64,000 nucleotides of DNA from Leptotrichia sp. oral taxon 215 str. W9775 (GCF_000469505.1 NZ_KI272827.1:8584-72583), one strand, 5' to 3'; shown: positions 54,340 through 63,752, numbered from the stretch's first letter. Made by a program: numbers and translations. The notes: generated by a model from the sequence alone, not told the origin.

Positions 54340-55299
54340 TTATATCAGTTTATGCTCCAACAAAAATGAAGTTTCCACAAAATGCCCGGGCTTATACTCT
54401 GTAAGTTCGGATTCTTCAGGTATAAAGTTTATTTCAGATACATCACCGACAGGACTTCTTAGATACGTTTCCTCCATTTCCACTTTTTCATGCCTTGTAA
54501 AATCGGGATCTGCCACCGGAACGGCGGAAATCAGTGATTTTGTATAACTGTGGACTGGATTGTTATACACATCTTCAGGTTTTCCAAGCTCTACAACTTT
54601 TCCCCTGTACATTACTGCCACCCTGTCTGAAATATATTTTACCATTGACAAATCATGGGCAATAAAAAGAAGTGTCAGATTACGCTGTTTCTGTAAATCT
54701 TTCAGAAGGTTTACAACCTGTGCCTGTATGGAAACATCAAGGGCAGAAATAGGTTCATCACATACAAGGATTTCAGGATCTACTCCCAAGGCCCTTGCAA
54801 TTCCTATCCTCTGTCTCTGTCCTCCTGAAAATTCATGCGGAAATCTGCTGGCATGCTCCCTGTTAAGTCCCACAATTTCAAGAAGGCTATATACTTTTTC
54901 CATTCTTTCCTTTTTTGAACTTGCCAGTTTATGAATATCTATCCCTTCTGCAACAATATCTCCCACTGTCATTCTTGGATTTAGTGAAGCCTGGGGATCC
55001 TGAAATATCATCTGTATTTTCTTGGTAAATTCCTTTATGCTGTAACTTTCTGCAGGTTTCCCACCAACTAAAATATCTCCTGCCGTTTTCGGATAAAGTC
55101 TGCTTACAGTACGTCCAAGGGTTGTCTTTCCTGAACCTGATTCTCCTACAAGACTTAAAACTTCTCCCCTGTAAATATCCATTGTCACATTATCTACAGC
55201 CTTCAGAACCTGTTTTTTCTTCATTGGAAAATACTTCTTCAGATTTTTCATTTCAATAATTTTTTCTTTTCCAGTTTCCTTTTCATTTATTCCGGCCAT
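54340..55299 (-). CDS. oppF: Oligopeptide ABC transporter ATP-binding protein OppF
   Basis: A 319-aa cytoplasmic ATPase. Walker A GESGSGKTTLGR (about 53-64), the Q-loop, signature FSGGQRQRIGIARAL and Walker B EILVCDEPISALD are intact, as is the H-loop LLFIAHDLSMV. The C-terminal oligopeptide-transporter extension (from about 240) confirms the Opp/Dpp class. It overlaps oppD by one base (start within the stop), so the ATPases are translationally coupled. Confidence 0.93.
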   Translation of the reverse strand: MAGINEKETGKEKIIEMKNLKKYFPMKKKQVLKAVDNVTMDIYRGEVLSLVGESGSGKTTLGRTVSRLYPKTAGDILVGGKPAESYSIKEFTKKIQMIFQDPQASLNPRMTVGDIVAEGIDIHKLASSKKERMEKVYSLLEIVGLNREHASRFPHEFSGGQRQRIGIARALGVDPEILVCDEPISALDVSIQAQVVNLLKDLQKQRNLTLLFIAHDLSMVKYISDRVAVMYRGKVVELGKPEDVYNNPVHSYTKSLISAVPVADPDFTRHEKVEMEETYLRSPVGDVSEINFIPEESELTEYKPGHFVETSFLLEHKLI

Positions 55300-56327
55300 T
55301 ACTTTTCTCCCCCTTCCCCATTATTTTCAAAAGGATTTTTCACTTCCGGTGCCCCTTTTACATAAAGCCATGACTTTACAAAATGACCATTTCCCAAATC
55401 TATCATAGGCGGTTTTTTTTCATAGTCAATTTTCATTGCATATTCCGATCTTGGAGCAAAAGGGTCTCCTACAGGTGGTTTTAAAAGATCTGGCGGTGTC
55501 CCAGGTATTGATTCAAGCTTTTCACCACTTGCCATGTCAAGTCTTGGTAATGATTTCAGAAGTCCCCACGTATATGGATGTTTCGGATGTTTAAACAGTT
55601 CCCTTACAGGAGCTTCTTCAAGCTTTTCCCCTGCATACATGACTATTACCCTGTCAGCTGTTTCTGCAACTACTCCCAAATCATGAGTTATAAGTATTAC
55701 ACCTATATTAAGTTCTTTTTTCAGACTATTTATCAAATCAAGTATCTGAGCCTGTATTGTAACATCAAGTGCTGTTGTAGGCTCATCACATATTAGCAGT
55801 TCAGGCTCACACGACAGTGCAATGGCAATAACTGCCCTCTGTCTCATTCCTCCTGAAAATTCATGCGGATACTGGTTAAATCTTTCTTCAGGTTTTGGTA
55901 TCCCTACTTTTCTCAGCATTTCAACAGCCTGTTTTTTTGCTTCTTCCTTTGTTACTTTTTTATGTATCAGAATTCCTTCCATTATCTGTTTTCCTACCTT
56001 TATTGTAGGGTTAAGGGAAGTCATCGGATCCTGAAATATCATTCCTATTTTCCCACCCCTGAGCTGTCTCATTCTTTCATCAGAAACCTTTATAAGATCT
56101 TCTCCCTGAAACAGTATTTCTCCACCTTTTATTTCCCCAGGCGGCATAGGTATCAGCTTCATAACAGTCTGAACTGTAACTGATTTTCCTGAACCTGATT
56201 CACCCACTATTGCAAGTGTTTCCCCCTTGTTTACATGAAAGCTTATATCCCTCAGCGCCTTCACTTCACCGGCATATGTATTAAAGGAAACACTTAAATT
56301 TTTTACTTCCAATATTTTTTCATTCAT
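55299..56327 (-). CDS. oppD: Oligopeptide ABC transporter ATP-binding protein OppD
   Basis: A 342-aa ATPase paired with OppF. Walker A GESGSGKSVTVQ, signature FSGGMRQRAVIAIAL, Walker B LLICDEPTTALD and H-loop VILITHDLGVVAE are intact. The C-terminal part carries the oligopeptide extension with KHPKHPYTWGLLKSLPRLD. SD caggag is 9 nt before the ATG. The gene is about 100 nt downstream of oppC. Confidence 0.93.
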   Translation of the reverse strand: MNEKILEVKNLSVSFNTYAGEVKALRDISFHVNKGETLAIVGESGSGKSVTVQTVMKLIPMPPGEIKGGEILFQGEDLIKVSDERMRQLRGGKIGMIFQDPMTSLNPTIKVGKQIMEGILIHKKVTKEEAKKQAVEMLRKVGIPKPEERFNQYPHEFSGGMRQRAVIAIALSCEPELLICDEPTTALDVTIQAQILDLINSLKKELNIGVILITHDLGVVAETADRVIVMYAGEKLEEAPVRELFKHPKHPYTWGLLKSLPRLDMASGEKLESIPGTPPDLLKPPVGDPFAPRSEYAMKIDYEKKPPMIDLGNGHFVKSWLYVKGAPEVKNPFENNGEGGEK

Positions 56328-56431
56328 TTATTTATCTCCTGATTCTATTCTTTTATCATAAACTGCATTTTATTTCATCCTGTATATGGAACGATTCTCA
56401 TCATTCACCTGATGCCAACCGCTTTTTATAA

Positions 56432-57466
56432 TTACGATCTCAGTTTAGGATTCAATGCATCATTCAGTGCATCCCCTACTATGTTAAACGCCAGCGTTAT
56501 CAATGAAAGGACTGTCGCCGGTATAATAAACAGATACGGGTATGTTGACATTCCTGCAAGTCCGTCAGACACAAGATTTCCTAAGGAAGCCTGCGGAAGC
56601 GGCACTCCAAGTCCTATATAACTTAAAAATGCTTCTGTAAAGACTATACTCGGTATATCTGTCGTAAGCCTTATTATAATTACATTTAATGTATTAGGAA
56701 TCAGATGCTTTATCGTAATCCAGAAAAAATTACCTCCTAAAGATTTCGAAGCAAGTACAAATTCATTTTCCTTTATTTTAAGAACTTCACCCCTCACAAG
56801 CAGTGAATAGTTCAGCCATCTTGTCAATGACATTGCAATAATTATAGTTTTTATGCTGTTTCCCATTACTACCATTAAAAGTATAATATAAATCATGGAA
56901 GGAATTATCATTAAAATTTCAACTATTCTTGTCATTATCGTATCAACAATTCCGCCAAAATATGCCGAAACCGCTCCATAAACAGTTCCAAAAACTACAC
57001 ATGCCGCCGCAGTTACTATTGACAGCTGCATTGATATTCTTATCCCTTGGGAAAGTCTTGCAAATAAATCCCTTCCCAGTATATCTGTCCCAAGATAATG
57101 ACCTTTTGAAAATCCTTTTAACGGATTCAGATATTCTTCATTCGTATTTACATCACTGAAGGAATATTTTGTCAGACTTTGACCAAAAAGTGCAAGGAAT
57201 ACAAATACACATAACAGCCCCAGAAAAAACAGCGCCAGCTTATTTTTCTTGAATCTTCTCCATCCGTCCTGCCAAAAAGTCAGACTCGGTCTATATATTA
57301 CTTCACTTTGGGTTGTATCAGGTCCTACCAGTGAAAATTCATCTGCTGTAGGAACATATTCAAAATTCTGTATATCTTCTCCCTGAATTTTTTCTTTTAT
57401 TTCATTTCCGTTTATTCCTTCTGCTATTTTCTCATGTAATGTTTCTTTTTCTGATATGTTCCCCAT
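56432..57466 (-). CDS. oppC: Oligopeptide ABC transporter permease OppC
   Basis: A 344-aa inner-membrane permease with an unusually long N-terminal cytoplasmic tail of about 80 residues before the first helix (ALFFLGLLCVFVFLALFG). The BPD_transp_1 domain carries the EAA-type motif EFVLASKSLGGNFFWITIKHLIPN. I chose ATG 57466, which follows the oppB stop by one base with SD ggag about 12 nt upstream. An in-frame ATG at 57478 sits on the SD itself. It forms the channel with OppB. Confidence 0.9.
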   Translation of the reverse strand: MGNISEKETLHEKIAEGINGNEIKEKIQGEDIQNFEYVPTADEFSLVGPDTTQSEVIYRPSLTFWQDGWRRFKKNKLALFFLGLLCVFVFLALFGQSLTKYSFSDVNTNEEYLNPLKGFSKGHYLGTDILGRDLFARLSQGIRISMQLSIVTAAACVVFGTVYGAVSAYFGGIVDTIMTRIVEILMIIPSMIYIILLMVVMGNSIKTIIIAMSLTRWLNYSLLVRGEVLKIKENEFVLASKSLGGNFFWITIKHLIPNTLNVIIIRLTTDIPSIVFTEAFLSYIGLGVPLPQASLGNLVSDGLAGMSTYPYLFIIPATVLSLITLAFNIVGDALNDALNPKLRS

Positions 57467-57467
57467 T

Positions 57468-58448
57468 CTACACTTCATCTCCTTTCCCCAGTTTAATTTT
57501 CGGATCAACAAGTGCATACACCAGATCCATTACAATCATCATTCCTATAAGAAATATGGCGTAAAAGACCGTAACTCCCAGAACCATTGTATAATCCCTG
57601 TTTGTTATACTGTCAATATAATATTTCCCGAGGCCCGGTATTGTAAATGCCTTTTCTATTACAAACGAACCTGTCAGAACTGCCGCAATTGTAGGACCCA
57701 TAATAGTAACTATCGGAAGTATGGCATTTCTTAAGGCATGCTTCCATATGATATCTACCGGCTTCACACCTTTTGCCACAGCAAGCCTTATATAATCCTG
57801 TCCCATAACTTCTATCATTTTCCCTCTTAAAAGTCTTGCTATCAGCGCAACTGTATAAAGTCCCAATGCAATCGGAGGAAGTATTTTCTTGTCAAATGAA
57901 TCCCATCCTGATATACGTATTCTGAACATTCTGGGAAGGCCGAGCTGCTTTATGAAAAAGCCGTTATGAATATCCACTACATATTTATGCATAAGTCCAG
58001 CTATTACAAAACTTGGAACAGATATTCCAATAATTGCTATTACCATGGCTATCTTATCCTGATATTTTCCTCTTTTTAAAGCCGCTGTAATTCCAAGCGG
58101 TATTCCCACAATTAAAGCAAATATTATAGCTCTTATTCCTAAATCAGCAGAACTTTTAAATCCTTCCTTTATAGTATCGTTAACCGTTCTCCCTCTGTCC
58201 CTCATTGACTCTCCGAGGTCACCTTTTGCAATATTCCCAAGATAGTACAGGTACTGTACTCCTAAAGGTTTATCCAAATGATATTTTTGCATAAGATTGG
58301 CTTTTATCTGAGGCGGCAGCTCCTTCTCGTCCTGAAACGGATCTCCCGGCAGCATGTGTAACAAAAAGAATGTAATAGTTATTACCATCCAGAGTGTTAC
58401 AAGCCCCAGTGCTATTCTTTTCAATATAAATTTCAGAATATTCTTCAT
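57468..58448 (-). CDS. oppB: Oligopeptide ABC transporter permease OppB
   Basis: A 326-aa inner-membrane permease and first gene of the opp operon (oppB-C-D-F-A on the minus strand). It opens with an RIALGLVTLWMVITITFFLLHMLPGDPF signature-type segment of the DppB/OppB class. The EAA-type loop reads YIRLAVAKGVKPVDIIWKHALRN. About six membrane helices. SD aaagga is 10 nt before the ATG. About 250 bp separate it from the divergent pepF, leaving room for both promoters. Confidence 0.93.
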   Translation of the reverse strand: MKNILKFILKRIALGLVTLWMVITITFFLLHMLPGDPFQDEKELPPQIKANLMQKYHLDKPLGVQYLYYLGNIAKGDLGESMRDRGRTVNDTIKEGFKSSADLGIRAIIFALIVGIPLGITAALKRGKYQDKIAMVIAIIGISVPSFVIAGLMHKYVVDIHNGFFIKQLGLPRMFRIRISGWDSFDKKILPPIALGLYTVALIARLLRGKMIEVMGQDYIRLAVAKGVKPVDIIWKHALRNAILPIVTIMGPTIAAVLTGSFVIEKAFTIPGLGKYYIDSITNRDYTMVLGVTVFYAIFLIGMMIVMDLVYALVDPKIKLGKGDEV

Positions 58449-58613
58449 TATTTATTCAGCATCCTTTCTTTAAAACCTATTTCAAATATTTATATTATAT
58501 TACAATACGTGCCCCTTTGCAATATATTACTCTTTTTCAGGCAGAAATAAAGTATATATTTTTTTTATTTATTTATATACGAATTATATTTTTTTAAATG
58601 GATAAATTTCACA

Positions 58614-58642
58614 TTGTAATATGCTTTTAAATTATGTATAAT
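58614..58642 (+). promoter_or_regulatory. Promoter of pepF
   Basis: TTGTAA (58614-58619), a 17-nt spacer and TATAAT (58637-58642). Predicted start near 58649 gives a ~53-nt leader holding the SD and a hairpin. Confidence 0.7.
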
Positions 58643-58661
58643 GTAAGTAAATAAACTGTAG

Positions 58662-58701
58662 AAAGGAGACGGAACTGTTTAAATACAGTCCCTATTATAC
58701 T
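58662..58701 (+). promoter_or_regulatory. Hairpin between SD and start codon of pepF
   Basis: SD aaaggag (58662-58668) lies 33 nt from the ATG at 58702. gg-actgt (58671-58678, one bulged a) pairs with acagt-cc (58685-58691) around a 6-nt loop. With the hairpin folded, 2 + 10 = 12 nt separate SD and start. Confidence 0.55.
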
Positions 58702-60396
58702 ATGAATTTTAATGATTACAAATACGAAAGAATTGACATTGATGCAGTAAAAAAACAGTTTGAAGAACTTATCGACAGCTTCAAAAAAGCTGATAACGCT
58801 GAAAAGCAGTACGAAATTATGGATAAAGTTATCAATTTGAGAAATTACATTGATACTATGACTACCCTTGTTTCTATTAGACACAGCATTAACACTGCTG
58901 ATGACTTCTATGATAAGGAAAATGACTACTGTGATGAAATCAGCCCTTTACTTTACGGATTTACAACTGATTTCTATGAAGCTTTAGTTACTTCAAAATT
59001 CAGAAAAGAACTGGAAGATAAATATGGAAAATTCCTTTTCGACCAGGCAGAATGCTCCTTAAAAACATTCAGCGAGGAAGTTATCCCTCAATTACAGGAA
59101 GAAAACAAACTGTCAAGTAAATATGACAAGTTAATCGCCAGTGCAAAAATTCCTTTTGACGGTGAAGAAAGAACTTTATCACAGATGGTTCCTTATACTC
59201 AGTCAAAAGATAGAAATGTAAGAAAAGATGCCGCTAAAAAAGTTGCTGAATTCTTTTCTGCAAATAAACATGAATTTGATGAAATTTATGACAAACTTGT
59301 AAAAGTAAGAACTGAAATTGCACACAAATTAGGATTTAAAAACTATGTGGAATTGGCTTATGCAAGACTTAGAAGACTTGATTACAATGCACAGGATGTT
59401 GCAGGTTACAGAAAACAGGTGCTTGAAAACATCGTTCCTTTACATTCTGAACTGAGGGAAAGACAGGCTAAAAGACTTGGTATTGACAAACTGAAATTTT
59501 ATGATGAACCTATAAAATTCAATTCAGGAAATGCTGATCCTCACGGAGATCCCGAATGGATTTTAAATCATGGAAAAACAATGTATCGTGAACTTTCCAA
59601 GGAAACTGATGAATTCTTTACATTCATGACTGAAAACAACCTGCTTGACCTTCTTTCTAAAAAAGGAAAAAATAGCGGTGGATACTGTACTTATATCCCT
59701 GACTATAAATCTCCTTTCATTTTTGCAAACTTCAATGGTACTGCCCATGACATAGATGTACTTACTCACGAAGCAGGGCACGCCTTCCAGGTTTATGAAA
59801 GCAGAGGATACGAAGTACCTGAATATTTATGGCCTAGCTATGAAGCATGTGAAATCCACTCAATGAGTATGGAATTTTTAACATGGCCATGGATGGGACT
59901 TTACTTTGAAAACGATGAAGATAAATACAAATTTATCCATCTTTCTGAAGCACTTTTATTCATTCCTTACGGAGTTACAGTTGATGAATTCCAGCACTGG
60001 GTTTATGAAAATCCTGAAGCAACTCCTGAAGAAAGAAGAAATAAATGGCTTGAAACAGAAAGAAAATATCTGCCTACAAGAGATTACGGAGAAATTGATG
60101 AGCTGAAGGAAGGAATTTTCTGGTTCAGACAGGGACATATTTTTGGAACTCCATTCTACTATATAGACTATACATTGGCTCAGGTGTGTGCTTTCCAATT
60201 CTGGATTAAGTCAAGAGAAAACAGGGAAAAAGCATGGGAAGAATATCTGAACTTATGTAGACTTGGAGGAAGTAAGCCTTTCTTTGAATTAATGAAGGCA
60301 GCTAACCTGAAAAATCCTTTCACTGAAGGAACAATTGCTTCAGTTATTCCTAAAATAAGGGAATTCCTTGACAGCATAGACGATATGAAAATGTAA
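58702..60396 (+). CDS. pepF: M3 family oligoendopeptidase (PepF-like)
   Basis: A 564-aa cytoplasmic zinc metallopeptidase. The HExxH-type zinc site is HEAGH at 356-360 (LTHEAGHAFQVYESR), with the third ligand Glu in the YEACEIHSMSMEFLTWPWM segment. The C-terminal helix segment GHIFGTPFYYIDYTLAQVCAFQFW is typical of the oligoendopeptidase F branch of M3. It cleaves short peptides and is transcribed divergently from the Opp importer, suggesting import followed by degradation. Start choice rests on the first ATG after a hairpin-spaced SD; no other SD is near. Confidence 0.92.
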   Translation: MNFNDYKYERIDIDAVKKQFEELIDSFKKADNAEKQYEIMDKVINLRNYIDTMTTLVSIRHSINTADDFYDKENDYCDEISPLLYGFTTDFYEALVTSKFRKELEDKYGKFLFDQAECSLKTFSEEVIPQLQEENKLSSKYDKLIASAKIPFDGEERTLSQMVPYTQSKDRNVRKDAAKKVAEFFSANKHEFDEIYDKLVKVRTEIAHKLGFKNYVELAYARLRRLDYNAQDVAGYRKQVLENIVPLHSELRERQAKRLGIDKLKFYDEPIKFNSGNADPHGDPEWILNHGKTMYRELSKETDEFFTFMTENNLLDLLSKKGKNSGGYCTYIPDYKSPFIFANFNGTAHDIDVLTHEAGHAFQVYESRGYEVPEYLWPSYEACEIHSMSMEFLTWPWMGLYFENDEDKYKFIHLSEALLFIPYGVTVDEFQHWVYENPEATPEERRNKWLETERKYLPTRDYGEIDELKEGIFWFRQGHIFGTPFYYIDYTLAQVCAFQFWIKSRENREKAWEEYLNLCRLGGSKPFFELMKAANLKNPFTEGTIASVIPKIREFLDSIDDMKM

Positions 60397-60423
60397 TACA
60401 TTAATAGCAGAGTTACAAAAAAT

Positions 60424-60494
60424 GGAAGCCACAAAGAATGTATATTACTAAACTTTAAAGTTTAAAATATGCCATTCTGAAAAGGCTTCCTTTT
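60424..60494 (+). terminator. Three-tier terminator downstream of pepF
   Basis: ggaagcc (60424-60430) pairs with ggcttcc (60484-60490), followed by TTTT. Inside it agaatg/cattct and aaactt/aagttt form further stems, giving one long interrupted hairpin. Confidence 0.8.
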
Positions 60495-60560
60495 ATATTA
60501 TTCCTTATATCGCTTTATTTATATTGTTTTGTTTATATCATTTCAATTGTATTAACCTCA

Positions 60561-61109
60561 CTAAATATACCACATAAAGTAGTCTTCCGAACCTTTCTGT
60601 ATTATTCTGGCTGGAATTCCCACCGCAGCCGCATCATCCGGAACATCTTTTAAAACAACTGCATTTGCTCCTATTCTCGCATTATTTCCCACTGTTATAT
60701 TTCCTAAAATCTTAGCTCCTGCCCCAACTGTAACATTATCCTTTAAAGTCGGGTGCCTTTTCCCTTTGGAAGAACTGACTCCTCCTAATGTAACTCCATG
60801 ATAAATTACACAGTCATTTCCCACAACTGCTGTTTCCCCAATTACAATCCCCATTCCATGATCGAAAAAAATTCTTTTCCCAAGTGTTGCTCCCGGATGT
60901 ATTTCTATACCTGTAAACATTCGTGAAAGCTGGGAAAAAAAACGTGCCAGAAAGAAAAATTTTCTTTTATATAGAAAATGATTGAAACGGTGATTGATAA
61001 CTGCATGAAACGAAGGATAAAGAAGAACTTCTATCTTATTTCTTACAGCCGGATCCTTTTGAGCTATATTGTCTATTTCCTCCTTAAGCCATTTAAAAAT
61101 TTTACTCAC
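60561..61109 (-). CDS. cysE: Serine O-acetyltransferase
   Basis: A 182-aa enzyme making O-acetylserine from serine and acetyl-CoA. An N-terminal helical part ([28 protein letters not shown]) is followed by a left-handed beta-helix with [28 protein letters not shown] and the [17 protein letters not shown] loop. His in FFDHGMG is the catalytic residue type. It is shorter than the E. coli enzyme at the N-terminus, as common in low-GC bacteria. SD aaggggtg. It lies downstream of cysK on the same strand and supplies its substrate. Confidence 0.94.
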   Translation of the reverse strand: MSKIFKWLKEEIDNIAQKDPAVRNKIEVLLYPSFHAVINHRFNHFLYKRKFFFLARFFSQLSRMFTGIEIHPGATLGKRIFFDHGMGIVIGETAVVGNDCVIYHGVTLGGVSSSKGKRHPTLKDNVTVGAGAKILGNITVGNNARIGANAVVLKDVPDDAAAVGIPARIIQKGSEDYFMWYI

Positions 61110-61188
61110 CCCTTGTTAATTAAAATTATTAATATTATTATCTGTTCGAACCTTATTTCCTAAAATCCTCCCAAACAATAAAAATTTT

Positions 61189-61220
61189 ACTCTGCCTATC
61201 ATCTTTAAAATAAACAGAGT
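61189..61220 (-). terminator. Weak terminator between cysK and cysE
   Basis: On the minus strand actctg/cagagt (6 bp) and a following T-rich aaaatttttattg could cause partial termination after cysK, allowing differential expression of cysE. Confidence 0.4.
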
Positions 61221-61247
61221 AATTGTCCTTTTTTATTATTTATTCCA

Positions 61248-62159
61248 TTATTTGTATGCTGCTACTGAAAGATATTTTTCTCCTCCGTCCGGAGCTATAG
61301 CTAGCACTTTTTTACCTTTTCCAAGTTTTTTTGCAAGCTGATATGCAGCGGCAATTGCCGCTCCTGAAGAAATTCCAACAAAAAGTCCATTTTCCTTGGA
61401 AGCCTTCAATCCGTAAGCCAGTGCATCTTCATCAGTAACCTGTATTATCTCATCAACAACGTTTCCGTCATAGTTACCTGGAACAAATCCTGCTCCAATT
61501 CCTTGAATAACGTGTTTTCCAGGCTGTCCACCAGAAACAACTGCTGATTTTATAGGTTCAACTCCAATCACTTTAGTTTCAGGTCTTTCTTCCTTAAGCT
61601 TTCTTCCTACTCCTACAAGAGTCCCTGCAGTACCTATTCCAGCAACAAAAGCATCTAAAACTGGAAAATCATTTAATATTTCAACTGCAGTAGTTTCATA
61701 GTGTTTCTGTGGGTTTGCAGGATTTTCAAACTGCTGCGGCAGGAAATATCCAGGATTTTCAGCAACTATTTTTTCTGCTTCAGCAATGGCACCTTTCATT
61801 CCTTTTGCCCCTTCAGTCAGTATAAGTTCTGCTCCAAAAGCTTTTATAAAATCCCTTCTTTCAACACTCGCTGTATCAGGCATTATTATTATGACTTTAT
61901 ATCCTTTAAGTTTTCCGATTAATGATAATGCAATCCCGGTATTTCCTGAAGTAGGTTCAACTATTGTTCCTCCAGGCTGTAATTTCCCTTCCTTTTCTGC
62001 AGCTTCTATCATCCCTAGAGCCGCACGGTCTTTCACACTTCCACCAAGATTGTACTTTTCAAGTTTTACATACACATCGGCGATGTTCTCATCCTTTTCA
62101 AGATTAAGTTTTACAACCGGTGTATTTCCAATTAATTCTAAAATGTTTTCGTAAATCAT
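61248..62159 (-). CDS. cysK: Cysteine synthase (O-acetylserine sulfhydrylase)
   Basis: A 303-aa PLP enzyme that makes cysteine from O-acetylserine and sulfide. The PLP Lys is K43 in NLGGSVKDRAALGM. The substrate loop PTSGNTGIAL and the glycine-rich GIGTAGTLVGVGRK are intact. GISSGAAIAAAYQLA occurs near the C-terminus. SD aggagg is 7 nt before the ATG. A promoter is visible at 62222-62250. It starts the cysK-cysE unit. Confidence 0.95.
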   Translation of the reverse strand: MIYENILELIGNTPVVKLNLEKDENIADVYVKLEKYNLGGSVKDRAALGMIEAAEKEGKLQPGGTIVEPTSGNTGIALSLIGKLKGYKVIIIMPDTASVERRDFIKAFGAELILTEGAKGMKGAIAEAEKIVAENPGYFLPQQFENPANPQKHYETTAVEILNDFPVLDAFVAGIGTAGTLVGVGRKLKEERPETKVIGVEPIKSAVVSGGQPGKHVIQGIGAGFVPGNYDGNVVDEIIQVTDEDALAYGLKASKENGLFVGISSGAAIAAAYQLAKKLGKGKKVLAIAPDGGEKYLSVAAYK

Positions 62160-62221
62160 TCCATTACCTCCTAGTAAAATTATTATCTATATTAACTTAT
62201 TACGAACTGTTTCATTCGCAA

Positions 62222-62250
62222 ATTGTAGCACTAAAAAAACTAAAATACAA
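62222..62250 (-). promoter_or_regulatory. Promoter of cysK
   Basis: On the minus strand TTGTAT (62245-62250), 17 nt, TACAAT (62222-62227), with TGC before the -10 (extended). The leader is about 55 nt; I see no T-box or SAM/Cys riboswitch in it. Confidence 0.65.
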
Positions 62251-62423
62251 GCATTATAAATATACAAAATATAAATATAAATCATTAATCATATTAATTT
62301 TATATGTATAAGTACGTTATTAAATTACATTAAATTTACATGTCAGCCCTTTATATATTTGAGTATACAAAACTATTTGTACTGTTCAAATGAAATTATA
62401 ATAATTACATTTTTTAGAAATTT

Positions 62424-62614
62424 AAAAGAGGCTATCACAAAAATAATGTAAAAAGGGGGCTCAAAAAGAAAATTTAAAAAATAATGTGAAAAACTATATT
62501 TTTGAATTATTTAAAATTTTACAATGTAAAAATATAGTTTTCCCATATATTATATTTAATTTTTACTCTTTTGAGACAATCCCTTCATATCTTCTATTTT
62601 TGAGACAGCCTCTT
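62424..62614. repeat. Dispersed inverted repeat, long copy
   Basis: aaaagaggctatcacaaaa at the left and ttttgagacagcctctta at the right end form terminal inverted repeats. Inside are gaaaactatattttt (about 62484-62498) and its inverted partner aaaaatatagttttccc (about 62526-62542), then ttttgagacaatccc. It looks like two partly nested units. It follows the stop of the 62634-63206 gene on the minus strand and fills most of the 62251-62633 gap. Confidence 0.6.
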
Positions 62615-62633
62615 ATTTACTTTTCAATATCTT

Positions 62634-63206
62634 TTAAAAATGCTCTTTATATAAAGGCTTTTCATTATTATAAGGATCATACATTAATACCTGGATATTT
62701 TCAACTAAAGGATTATCATTTTTTACTTTATTTGAAACTTCCCTGGCAATTGCACTGAATTCGTCCTTTGTCATAAATTCCCTCGAATAAATCATTATAT
62801 CTGTTCCTTTGGCGTATGTTGCCGCATCAATATTCTTTATTTTTGGATTACTTTTTTTGACTTCATTCAGAACATCATAATATTCCCTTATAAGAGTATC
62901 CACTATTTCAACAGTTTTTTCCGCTTCATCTGCCCTTACGAACAGAGTATAGGTAACCCTGTTTTTTTCCGCTTCAATTTCCTTTATATCTTCTTCCATT
63001 GTCTGGTCGGTAGTTTTTCTTATATCTGATTTTGGAGTATAGCCTTCATTCTTAATATAATTCAAAATCTCAGTCTGCTCATCATACACAGGTTTTGAAG
63101 GTGTTTTCCCAAATTCAGGCAAAGGTGAAAACTTTGTTGTCTTTGCAGAAAATCCAACAGTTGCTAAAACTGTCAGCAATAAAATTATACCCAATTTTCT
63201 TTTCAT
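62634..63206 (-). CDS. Exported hypothetical protein
   Basis: A 190-aa protein with a signal peptide (MKRKLGIILLLTVLATVGFSA). The mature part starts with a Pro/Lys-rich linker (about 22-45). A folded region of about 110 residues follows with alternating strands and helices (TYTLFVRADEAEKTVEIVDTLIREYYDVLNEVKKS in part, TDIMIYSREFMTKDEFSAIAREV, VENIQVLMYDPYN). No family recognised. SD aaggag is about 8 nt before the ATG. It lies about 85 nt from the MazG-like gene, same strand. Confidence 0.65.
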   Translation of the reverse strand: MKRKLGIILLLTVLATVGFSAKTTKFSPLPEFGKTPSKPVYDEQTEILNYIKNEGYTPKSDIRKTTDQTMEEDIKEIEAEKNRVTYTLFVRADEAEKTVEIVDTLIREYYDVLNEVKKSNPKIKNIDAATYAKGTDIMIYSREFMTKDEFSAIAREVSNKVKNDNPLVENIQVLMYDPYNNEKPLYKEHF

Positions 63207-63291
63207 CTATAAACTCTCCTTTTTTTGTCTAAATATGGGTTTTCTTCAATTTTCCCATAAACCTCTATCCGGTATGGATAATCGCTGTATT

Positions 63292-63681
63292 CTATTTAGT
63301 GTTCTTTTCATACTCTTTTCTTGCCTCTTCAAGAGAAAAACTTCTTTCATATTTTTCTTTGTTTATTTTGTCTTTAATATGAAAAATTTCCTCCAGGTCA
63401 ATATTATAATCATTTGCAATAGCAATTATATAATAGAATATGTCAAAAAGTTCCTCCTCTATTGTTCCTTTTATATTTTCACCATTGTATCTCAGATTTT
63501 TCCTTATATTTTCAGCCAGTTCTCCAAACTCTTCAATCAGTTTCAACACAAGTCTCCGGGAATTTTCCTTTTTTTCTTCTTCACTCCGGATATCTTCTAT
63601 ATCCTTAAGGCTTCCCTTCTCAATATGTTTTATAAGAAACTGTATCTCTTTTAATGTCATGTCTTTATTATTTTCAGCCAA
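63292..63681 (-). CDS. MazG-like nucleotide pyrophosphohydrolase family protein
   Basis: A 129-aa helical protein of the MazG/all-alpha NTP pyrophosphatase type. The metal-binding EExxE...ExxD pattern is seen in KLIEEFGELAENIRK (about 47-61) and EEELFDIFYYIIAIANDYNID (about 75-95). Family members hydrolyse (d)NTPs to monophosphates in housecleaning. The start appears to be TTG at 63681, since SD aaggagg precedes it by about 8 nt; the first ATG (63660) has no SD near it. Confidence 0.78.
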   Translation of the reverse strand: MAENNKDMTLKEIQFLIKHIEKGSLKDIEDIRSEEEKKENSRRLVLKLIEEFGELAENIRKNLRYNGENIKGTIEEELFDIFYYIIAIANDYNIDLEEIFHIKDKINKEKYERSFSLEEARKEYEKNTK

Positions 63682-63752
63682 GTTACTCCTCCTTATAAAT
63701 AATACATAACAATACTACCTTAACCTTTTTATTTTCTTAAGTTTTGCATTTT

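Noticed and set aside
62160..62221. T-box or SAM riboswitch in the cysK leader
   Set aside because: The leader from the predicted start is only about 55 nt and lacks T-box or SAM motifs.
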